From Chaetoderma sp. LZ-2023a (Eukaryota; Mollusca; Caudofoveata; Chaetodermatida; Chaetodermatidae), in NCBI GenBank assembly GCA_034401795.1, contig CM067371.1, positions 80,726,402 to 80,790,401 of the forward strand: 64,000 nucleotides of DNA, read 5' to 3'. How positions within the stretch are numbered: the first letter of the stretch is position 1; every line of letters begins with the position of its first letter. Made by a program: the position numbers and the translations under genes. Positions 25,001-37,000 of this stretch are shown here, piece after piece. The notes beneath the pieces are model-generated. The model had not been told where the DNA came from. It saw only the letters and a list, made by a program, of their open reading frames with translations, and searched no databases.

Positions 25001-28000
25001 CAAAGTAATGAAGTTGAAATGAAATGCAAGGAATCTGGGCAATTCACTTGCCTGCTCCATATAACTGATATATCCACTTACATTACAGTGTTTGTTGTAA
25101 GGGAATGACATCAAAGTAACGAACTTTGTATTTTTCAAGAGTAATAACTCTGGAAAATATTGGTGGAAATGAACGAAAGAGGAACACAACCTCCGTCGTA
25201 ATTACTATCAAACTAAATTCTGAATTTGGCTCAAATCGAGTTAGTCTAGAATGAGTTATTTCCTGGCCAAATTAAGGAAGTCTATATTTTTAAAGCGATA
25301 ACTCTGTCAAATATTGACAGAAACGCGAAAGTAACCCCATTGCAATAGTATTAATTTATATTCTGGATTTAGCTCAAATCTGTTTAGTCTAGCAAGAACT
25401 ATTGCCCGGAAATAGTCAAATTAATGAAGTTTGTATATTTCAAAGCGTGATAACAATTGCATTACAAAGATAGTTAAATAATTAAATGTACACTCTTCCA
25501 GACAGTGTCTCACTCATGAGGATCGGCTTCTATTTTAACCCTTTAATGGTCAAATTTGGTCAAGAAAATTTAAATATTTGCCTATTGAATGTCCATTTAC
25601 AGGTCAAGAGTACAACTTTTGAAAATTTATCACTGGAATGACTGGCTCGGTTATCGAGCCAGTCATTCCAGTGGTAAGTTTTCAAAAATTCTATTTTCTT
25701 GACCTGTAAAATAACCATTCCACAAGACCATAACAGAGGTAGGCATGACCATTAAAGGGTTAAACATGAGGCACAAGAACCTTATCAGCTACCTAAAACA
25801 TGAGCCCTTGAATCTCCATGCGTTGCAGCGTATCATGGATGCGGATAGAGTTCCCTCAATTATTATCAGTAAAAAATCCTCAAAGCAAGTCTGGCGAAGA
25901 TCTCTTCAGGACAATTAAATATGCAGAATTTATGATAATGTAATTAAAGCTTTCAATCTGTTACTCATGTCTGACATCATAATCAAATAGGTCACTTGTT
26001 AGCTGACACCATAATCAAAATGATTTATTTCCATCACAAAAATGTGTCTGAATTGTATGTCTTTGATGAATTTACAATTCAATAAACATTCTGTTGAATA
26101 TTTGCCACATGTCGCAGTCACATTAGTTTCAAAATATTCAACAGCTTACCTGCATAGTGAAAAATGAATTCAAATATGAGCACAAAGTGGGTGTAGCTTA
26201 GCCATAAATGGGTGGGGAATAGCAAGAAATGGATCACTCTAACTGATAGCAATCACGTTATTTTTCCAAACATTGTATATTATGCAATTCCACATCTGTA
26301 GCCAGGCTTCCCCACTCCCTCCGCACCTCATTGCACCGTCTCTTTATTATTAGTTTAAGCCTGCAAATAATATAAGTTGGTTTGATGATCTGTTGCTCGG
26401 TCTGTCCCGGTTGGTCTGTTAATTTATTTACTTTTTGGACAAAGCTCCCTAACTCGTAAGTAGATGGTGTCACATTTATTCTTCCATAAATTAATATCAT
26501 CATGGACAATCAGACAGCAATGGCTTCTAATAAATTAATGCCAAAATATTTAACAGAACATTTCTTAAACGGTTTTCAAAATTGTATTGGTTCTGGGGTT
26601 TTTTTGGAAACATCTTAACTTATTTATGACCTGTATGCGAAGAAATTTTAATTCCATCCACATGTATATACTTACTGCGCTAACGTACATATATTCCGAT
26701 CATCAAGACCCCAGTCAGAAACCACCGCTGACTGATATGTGCTGAGTTGAAAACTGACGGCAAGTAAAATAAGGCTAAAGAACACACCTAAAAATTTGAG
26801 GCAAAATGCACAAGATGCGATAAGATATACATGCACAATAATATATAGATTAAAGTTAGAATTAGTATGGTATGAAAGGCGTTCCATGCGCAGACTACAT
26901 GTATGTCAGAAATTAATTACATGTATATAACATAATAAGCACAAATGCATGATAGCTGGCCTCTTTGCAATTTTGTCAAAAATGTTACCAACTGACAGAA
27001 AGATAAAACAGACAGCTAGATTTCTACATGCTGCGCGTGCAAGTCGCTGCTAAAACTGATTCATATTTCTAGATGCATGCACACATGGGTAACAAGGATT
27101 CACTTTATTTCAGTATTACTTATTTTAACCCTTTACTGTTTAACCCCCTTCTGTCTACAGCACATTAAAGCACTCAAAATACTAGTTATTTCAATTAACC
27201 ATTTCATTGCAAATAATTTTCAAGGAAATTATGATTTTTGCAGCCAAAATGAGTATTTTTGTAATTTATAACGAAAATTTACAAAAAAATTAGATTTATG
27301 TTATTCTTCAAATGGATATTCATCAAAAGAGTAATGGTCAAGAAAATTCAAATTTCTGCTTAGCCATTGTCCAACTGCAGACCAAGAAGAGTATTTTTGA
27401 AAATTTACCACTGGAATGACTGGCTCAGTTTTCAAATATATTCTTGTCTTAGCCTGCAAATGGACATTTCTCAAGATCACAGCAGAGGTCATTTTATTAC
27501 CAACTTGACCATTAAAGGGTTAAGTTGACACAAGAACGGTTAAGCCAGCCAAAAACAACCTCTGGGGCGCTCTTGAGAAATTCCCAGTTGCAGACCAAGA
27601 AAAGACAATTCCTTTTAAAAATTTACCACTAGAATGACTGGCCTAATTACCAAGCCAGTTATTCCATCCGATCATGTCGGTGGGCAATTTTTAAAAATAG
27701 TCTTCTCATGGCATGCCAATGGAAATTGACCAAACAAACATCTTGCTTTTCTTACTCAATCTTGACAATTAAAGGGTTACCAAAAATATATTTTTGCAAA
27801 TTTAATGATTAAGATTTGTGGGGTGTGGATTAGGCCTTTAACCATTTAAGAGTCATATCAGCCAAAAACAGCCCCTGCAGCGGTCTTGAGAAATGACCAC
27901 TTGCAGACCAGAAGACTATTTTTGAAAATTGAACACTGGACTGACTGGCTCGATAACCAAGTGGTAAATTTCCAAAAATAGTCTCTCGGTCTGAAAATGA

Positions 28001-31000
28001 ACATTTTTATGAGAAAAAATTTCATAGACAAATTCGAGGTTTAAAGGGATAATGGTCAAGCCTGTCAAATCTGTGAATATTCTTCAGGAACAATTTGCCT
28101 TTCCAGAGTACCCACCCATCACTGCGCGATGTGTACAATGACATCATAATGAATGACGTCATGAATGATGAATGATGTCGATAAGTACGTCACGAACGCA
28201 TATTTGAAGACGGTCTATGCGTTGTTGTACAAATTGTTTGCTTTTACTATTTAATAAATATTCTGTTGAATATTTTGAAACTAATTTGACTGGGCGCTGT
28301 TGCTGCCATAGGCAGCAACAGCACCCAGTCAAATTAGTTACAAAATATTCAACAGCTTCCCTGTATAGTTTTCAGGAAATTGATAGCTAGGGCATTTGGG
28401 GATCGATCAATCCCAACACGGCGAGGTGTGGGTGGAGTTTAGCTAGTGATGGGCGGGGAATAGCGAAAAATGGTAGGGTCCATTTGCAGGTCAAGGGAAG
28501 ACTACATGTATTTTTTTAACTTCACGACTAGAATGACTATCACCATCATTCCAACGTTAAGATTTCAAACATAATCTTCGCCTGACCTGCATTAATGGAC
28601 ATTCAATAAGTGAAAATTTCAGGTTTCTTAAAAAAATCTTTAAAAGAGTCCGCCAGTTGCTCTAGAGAGTATTTGGGACAAAATGAATCTACACAATGTA
28701 ACGTTTCCAAAAATATAATTTTATGCTCTAATTAAATGATGCCATAGCTTGAAAATATTTCTTGCTGTCATCCAACGCCATTGCAAACACGCAATGGTGA
28801 GCAGGGATGGGGTCAATTACATTGTATCTATTACAATTACTTTCAATTCCTTCTATTACTATTACTATTACAACTACTACAGATTTGATCTATTTAATTA
28901 CTCTCATATCTATTACTATTACATTTGAACCAGAGGTAAATTGCTCATACACATACATGCATGCAAATGAAAACAAGTCAGACATTTGAATATTAACACA
29001 TTCACTGATGAAACCCCTTTAACTCAATTTCATTAAAACTTTAAACCAAATAGGACAGCTGTTGAATATTTTGAAAATATTTTGACTGATTGATTAGAGG
29101 ATTAGCATTTTAAATGATTATGGAAAATCTTCTGAAAATCCAAGACAGGCACACAAAAATTTGAGCAATCAAAATTCTGAATAGAAGTTATAGAACCTAG
29201 CAATTTGTATCCGTAGAGCCAAATTTGGTTAAATCCACCAAGAGGTTAAGGAGATGTGCTTTGAAAATTTCCGGTAAATATATAATAAAATCGAAGATTT
29301 TCACACAAATATTGTCCATGTAAAACTCTGGAAAGAAGCTCTGGAGCCTATGAGGGTAATTTTGTTGAAATTTGTCATTTAACTAAGACGCGTTTTTCCA
29401 GTTTCCAGTAAATTTTTTCATAAAATCAAAGATTTTCACCCAAAATAATGATCAATTAAATTGTGAATAGTAATTCTAGTCTTCCACCACACGATCTTTC
29501 CAGCTAAATGTTGTTAAAATAAGAAAATGCGTTTTGACAATTTCCGGTAAATTTTCCATAAAATTCCAGATTTTCACAATAAATGGACCGATCAAAATTA
29601 TGTATAAGTTTTAATGCTTACTATTCTTCGGGCCGTATTTGGGCAAAATCGGTCAAGATGGTAAGGAGAAGCAATTTGACAATTTCTGGTAAATTTTTAT
29701 TAAAATGTAAAATTTTCACACAAAAATTTGACGAATCAAAATTCTGAATGGAAGTTTCAGGCCAGGTGAGCTAAAAACAATAATTTCCTACATTTTTCTA
29801 CCAGAGGTCACATAGCGAAGATCCCCAGCATTGTAAAATTATAGTCCATTATTAATATTAAAAACAAATGACAACAAACAACAGGAGAGTAAATCGAATT
29901 TAAGAATATACAATTTCTGTGGGTTGCAGGGGTAAAGCGTATTTACAAGATTGTTAGTTATTCAGTAAACAGGCACAAGCAACATAATTGTTTATTAAAC
30001 AAGAGACAAAGACAAACAAACAGCAAATGCAGATTTTCTTGACAAATATTCACCATTATATGTAAATTCATCAATATATAATTCAAACACAAAACTACGC
30101 ATGATACTGCCCTACTTAATATCACGATAAATAATGAATAGAAATTGTGATATAATGTAATATTGTATGTTGTTAGTGGGTTGCGTGGGTCTGCTCACAT
30201 ATACACATTGGTAAAAGTGTCAATGAGATCCAGTGTGAAACTATTGAATATTTGGAAAGCTCAGCAAGCAACAGCTTCTAAGCAGCTCCCAGTTAAAGTA
30301 ATTTCAAAACATGCAATTTAGTGCACCAAATTGTTCACGATGTTCCAAATTTTACACATTGGTCCATGTATCGTGATTGTTGATCGACTCGCGATATATG
30401 TAAATATCGAAAAATCATGCATCCCTATCCTATAGCAAGTGAAAGTACGCTAACAATTTCCTGGGAGAAAACAACAGAAACAAAAACTAAAATGAGATAA
30501 AAGCAAAACAAAGCCGGCGCAATCCTAGTTACTATGTACATTAGTAGGAGTTAGTTACTATGTACATTAGTAGGAGTTAGTTACTATGTACATTAGTAGG
30601 AGTTAGTTACTATGTACATTAGTAGGAGTTAGTTACTATGTACATTAGTAGGAGTTAGTTACTATGTATATTAGTAGGAGTTAGTTACTATGTACATTAG
30701 TAGGAGTTAGTTACTATGTACATTAGTAGGAGTTAGTTACTATGTACATTAGTAGGAGTTAGTTACTATGTACATTAGTAGGAGTTAGTTACTATGTACA
30801 TTAGTAGGAGTTAGTTACTATTTACATTAGTAGGAGTTAGTTACTATGTACATTAGTAGGAGTTAGTTACTATGTACATTAGTAGGAGTTAGTTACTCTG
30901 TACATTAGTAGGAGTTAGTTACTATGTACATTGGTAGGAGTTAGTTACTATGTACATTAGTAGGAGTTAGTTACTATGTACATTAGTAGGAGTTAGTTAC

Positions 31001-34000
31001 TATGTACATTAGTAGGAGTTAGTTACTATGTACATTAGTAGGAGTTAGTTACTATGTACATTAGTAGGAGTGGTCTATTTTTGTTTTGCTTTTGTCTCAT
31101 TTTGGTTTTCCTTTTGTCTTATTTCTCAACCACTGTTATTTTGTTATTGCTCCATTTTTGTCAAAAGATGTAAGATTTATTACTTTTGAGCCGTACAGTA
31201 GCCTGGCTAGATTCATTGGAAAATAGGCTCTTAAAATATATCATGTTTAGAGCACTACGAAACATGCCATAAGAACTTGTATATTGATCAAACTTTACCG
31301 CCTAGATAACAGAAATCTAAGACTTTTGCAGCATCTAATTCCCTTTCATATGACAGGATGGCGCCCATTTTAGAAACAAATTTGCTACAAGCTGTGACAT
31401 GTTTCCGCAATATTGTTTCCAAAATGTACAGCAGTCTATCTCCCATTATCGTATCATTGACTCTGTTGCAAGGATTACAGTTTTGACATCAGTGTGATAA
31501 GGGTTGATAAACAGTTATAAATACAAACCTATGTAACTTGCGAGAAGCAGAATTTTTCTTCCAGCACGATCAACGATCCACAAACTGACGACTGTGCAGA
31601 GCATATTGACTAGCATAATACCGGCAGACAGCCAGATCGCATCTGAATTATTACCAATACCAGACATCTTTATTATTGTAGCTGCGTAGTACCTGTGGTT
31701 AAACAGTGGGTGAAATCTTGTACATTTAAACCTTTAATGACCAAATTTGATCCCAAAAAAATCTAAATATTTGCCTATGAAATGTCCATTTGCAGGCCAA
31801 GAGAAGACTATTTTCGAAAATTTATGGCTCGGTTACTGAGCGAGTCATTCTAGTAGAAAATGTTAAAAAATAGTCTTCTATTGGGCTGTAAATGGACATT
31901 CCCGCAGACCACTGCAGATTCTGGTCTTGGCCAGCTTCGCCATGAAATGGGGTTAAAGACTAATTATAAACATTACAATACGATTTCTGAACACAATATT
32001 GATACAATCCGCCGAGACCTGAACGGACCAAAAAAATGAAAATTCATATAGGTATGGTACACTGGTTTTCCTGTGGCGCAGTAATTTTTAAAAGTGTGAT
32101 GCAGTGGTTTTCTAAAGCAGCTTGTTTACATCTTGGTCAAACATATATGGTATTGACTAAAATATTTACAACAAATCTGCATTGTTCTATATTTTGACAC
32201 TAGGCTGATTACCCCGAAAATTTCATTTGAAAAAGAACAATGACAGATTTCACCAGTTTGTTGTTTTCTTTCATCAAAACACATCACAAAACAAGTAATA
32301 TACTATAGATATAATGAGTATTTACAGCCATTTTTCACATTCACATGGCTTAGTATCACCGGAAAGTGTAGGCTGACTTTACATCTGAAAAACAACTATC
32401 TTGGTGATTGAATTCGATTATTTGGTTTTGTGATCATCAACAATCATATTTTTTTAACAAGCATTCTGTAAGTATTGTTTTGCAATAAATGTCCCCTACC
32501 TGGTGATATAAATCTTTAGAGATTGACAGTCAAAGACTCCATTAAAAATTGACAGAAGCAGCTGAAACTCGAACTTGATCTGTAACTTATTCATAACATA
32601 GCAATAAATCAAGTAAGTCTCAGTTATACATGTATATAGTGAAGGAGAAGGAAAATGTCTTGAAAGCCAATATGTTTGTATTTCATAAGTCGAAAGGGGA
32701 CATAACTCCATAAAAAAATGACGCAAACGACTGAAACCCGAACTTGGTCTGTAATTTCTCATAAAGTAATGTAAAAAATTCTCAGTTGAATATCTTGAAA
32801 GACTGCGAGAAAAATGGCGGAAAACGAATATTTTTTGTATTTCATAGGTCGAAAGGGGGCATAACTCCATGAAAAATTGACAAAAATGTCTGAACCTCGA
32901 ACTTGCTCTGTAACTCCTTATACTAAACCGATGCACCGATTTTCGCTCAGATATCTTGAAGGAGTGCGAAACAAAGTGCGGAAAGCTGATATTTTTTGTA
33001 TTTCTTAAGTCGAAAGGGGGCATAACTCCATCAAATATTTACGCATATTCCTGAAACTCCAACTTGATCTGTAACTTCTCATAACAAAGCAATGTAGCAG
33101 TTCTCAGTATAATATCTGGAGACTGCGAAAAAAGTGCAGAAAACTAATATATTGTGTATTTCATAAGTCGAAAGGGGGCATAACTCCATGAAAAATTGAC
33201 GAAAATGTCTGAAACTCCAACTTGCTCTGTAAGTCCTTATACTAAAGCGATGCACCGATTTTCGCTCAGATATCTTGAAGGAGTCCGAAAAAAAGTGTGG
33301 AAAGCTGATATTTTTCATATTTCCTAAGTCGAAAGGGGGCATAACTACATCAAAAATTTATTTTGGTCTGTAACTTCTCATAACAAAGCCATGTAGCAAT
33401 TCTCAGTATAATATCTTGAAAGACTGCGAAAAAAAGTGCAGAAAACTAATATTTTTTGTATTTCATAAGTTGAAAGGGGGCATAACTCCATGAAAAATTG
33501 ACGAAAATGTCTGAAACTCGAACTTGCTCTGTAACTCCTTATACGCATATTCCTGAAACTCCACCGATTTTCGCTTAAATGGCTTGAATGAGTGCGAAAC
33601 AAAGTGCGGAAAGCTAATATTTTTTGTATTTCTTAAGTCGAAAGGGGGTATAACTCCATCAAAAATGTACGCATATTCCTAAAACTCCAACTTGATCTGT
33701 AACTTCTCATAACAAAGCAATGTAGCAATTCTCAGTATACCGTTAAAATTTGACTAAAGGACGCAGTTTTTTTTGTCAAAATACATGTACTAGAAAGGGG
33801 GGTGCGTCCTATAATCGAGAACATTCGTTCCGCACATTTTTGGGTCAAAATTTGTATTAAAAAGTCACAGATTATACCACGGAAATTGAACTAAATGTTA
33901 CGCTAGACAATTCGCACAGCCTGACGACTATGTTTAATGTTAACTCCAAAAACACCAAGCGGAAGTGAAATTATTAAATTGGGGCGCCTAAATATTGCTT

Positions 34001-37000
34001 ATTCTTTAATACATATCACTTATTACATCAAAATTAATCCAGAATTTGACATAAAATGGTGTCGAGAAACGATACGTGTATAAATCACGTGATTCGCCTC
34101 TAATCGCAAAAGATCTTTATTCTAATTAGAGCGCGTACTCGGATCTAAATATTCTGGACTCGGAAATTGCTATATATCATCATTGCGCGATAGGAACTGA
34201 TTTTCCCGTACCCGTTTGATAACCAACGCCCGTTAGCGCATAAGATTACACATCGCCTCCAATCACAAAAGAGCCAGATAACCAACTCCCATTAGCGCAT
34301 AAGATCACACAGCGCCTCAAAACGCAAGAGTCATTACAACTAGTGACCATCTGAATATTCCCATACCCGTTTTATAACCAACTCCCGTTAGCGCATAAGA
34401 TTACACATCGCCTCCAATCACAAAAGAGCCAGATAACCAACTCCTGTTAGCGCATAAGATTACACAGCGCCTCCAAACGCAAAAGAGCCATTACAATCTG
34501 TTTCTATCGTGCAATTTCTATGTTTTCAAGGAGACATTTTATGCCAAAATTAGATTGATTTTGATGTAATAAACAATCTTTATTGAAGATACACAATATT
34601 TAGGCGGTCCTATTTAATAATTTCTCTTCCACCATGATCATTTTTAGTCATGCATTAAACAAAGCGCTGAGTGATGGTTATTTTTTATACCAATTTTCGA
34701 TTTTTTAAAGGTACGTTTTTTCTAAATTTAACAGCATCTTATACTTGAATACAAGTTTTTTGGGCGGATTTTGGTCAAATTTGGGACAGCGTCCTATATT
34801 CGAGGGCGGCCTTTAGTCGAGAAATTACGGTAATATCTTGAAAGGCTGCGAAAAAAGGTGCGGAAAACTAATATTTTTCTATTTCATAAGTTGAAAGGGG
34901 GCATAACTCCATGAAAAATTTACGAAAATGTCTGAAACTCAAACTTGCTCTGTAACACCTTATACTAAAGCGATGCACCGATTTTCGCTCAAATATCTTG
35001 AATGAGTGCGAAACAAAGTGCGGAAAGCTAATATTTTTTGTATTTCTTAAGTCGAAAGGGGGCATAACTCCATAAAAAATTGACGCATACACCTGAAACT
35101 CAAACTTGGTCTGTAACTTCTCATACCAAAGCAACGTAGCAATTCTCAGTATAACATCTTGAAAGACTGCGAAGAAAAGTGCGGAAAACTAATATTTTTC
35201 GTATTTCATGTCGAAAGGGGGCATAACTCCATAAAAAATTTACGCATACACCTGAAACTCAAACTTGGTCTGTAACTTCTCATACCAAAGCAATGTAGCA
35301 GTTCTCAGTATAACATCTTGAAAGACTGCAAAGAAAAGTGCGGAAAACTAATATTTTTCGCATTTCATGTCGAAAGGGGGGGGGGGGGGGGGCATAACTC
35401 CATAAAAAATTGACGCATACACCTGAAACTCAAACTTGGTCTGTAACTTCTCATACCAAAGCAATGTAGCAATTCTCAGTATAACATCTTGAAAGACTGC
35501 AAAGAAAAGTGCGGAAAACTAATATTTTTCGTATTTCATGTCGAAAGGGGGGCATAACGCCATGAAAAATTGACGAAAATGTCTGAAACTCGAACTTGTT
35601 CCGTAAGTCCTTATACTAACGCGATGCACCGATTTTCACTTAAATATCTTGAAGCAGTGCGAAAAAAAGTATTTCTTAACTCGAAAGGGGGCATAACTCC
35701 ATCAAAAATTGATGCATACGCCTGAAATTCGAACTTGGTCTGTAACTTCTCATAACAAAGCAATACACCAATTCTCAGTTGAATACCTTGAAGGACTGCG
35801 AAAAAAGTGCGGAAAACCAACTGTGACAGATGGATGGACGGACAGAGACGGACAGACGGAGTGCAAAGCTATAGTCCTCCTCCAGTTTTATCAGTAGGGG
35901 ACTAATAATCGCGACTAATCGAACAATTGTGCAAGCCTAGTACAGGCGTTCGACTGTATAGCAGTATATTGCAACACTTTAATCATATGTATTATGTATT
36001 TACTCGTTATTAGAAGTACAAGACGTACCCAACAGTATTAATACCAGCAAGTTGTTGAAACATTTGTAGCGCACAGCCAACAGTAAGCGCCTTCCTGACA
36101 GATGAGGTCCTCATCATCATCGGAAATGTGGAACATACTGAAATGGTATTGCATCCCAATATCACCTGTCAGTCGTTCATGTAGAAATACTCAAAATTCG
36201 GAATACATTTTACCAAACCCGAGGTACATGTACAATACCATAACCCTTTAACACTCACGTCAACCGAAAACGGCTTCTGCAGTTGTCTTGAGAAATATCC
36301 ATTGGCAGATCAAGAAGACAATTTTTGAAAATTTACAACTGGAATGACTGGCTCGATAACCGAGCCAGTCATTCCAGTGGTAAACTTTCAAATAGTTTTC
36401 TCTTGGTCTGCAAATGGACATTTCTCAAGACCACTGCATAAATTCGCGATAATGTTAATCCTTACAGACCAGAAACGACAAATTCTTTATGATGTTTTGA
36501 ATATTCTGTTGAATATTTTGATAATAAATTGAAAAATAAATTGCTGATAGACAGCAACAGATTCCAGTGAAATTAGTTTCAAAATATTTAGCAGGTTTTT
36601 TGTATAGTTATCTTGAAATTAAGACACCTGTATTTCATGCATTAACCCCTTAACCTTTAAATTTATTCAAGAAAATTTAAATTTTCTGATAGAAAATGTC
36701 CATTTACAGCTGAAGAGACCATTTTTTTTAAAAAGTTACCCCCAGAATAACTGGCTCCGTTATCGAGCCAGTCATTCCAGTTGCAAATTTTCAAAAATAG
36801 TCTTCTCTTGGTCTGCAAATGAACATTTTCTGAGAAAATTTAAATTTTCTCGAAAAAATTTAAGGGTTAAAGGGTTAACTAACCAGGAGTGTATCCGCCA
36901 TTTTAGTTAGATATTTCCGATACTATTGTCATTGCCGGTGCACAATTGATGAAGACTCCCTTTGGCACCAGAATTTTAAATATCATTTACAAACACAAGT

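Noticed and set aside
22378..25189. Long minus-strand frames (342, 186 and 420 residues) as a repeat protein
   Set aside because: They are readings of the 111-bp satellite. Variable sites are nonsynonymous, frames break at indels, and there is no start, signal or splice context.
2335..31070. CRISPR array interpretation of the regular repeats
   Set aside because: Units are contiguous tandem repeats without unique spacers, and the context is a spliced eukaryotic gene.
32496..35820. Minus-strand frames with [25 protein letters not shown] repeats
   Set aside because: They are translations of family B core units, repeated wherever the family occurs and frequently interrupted.
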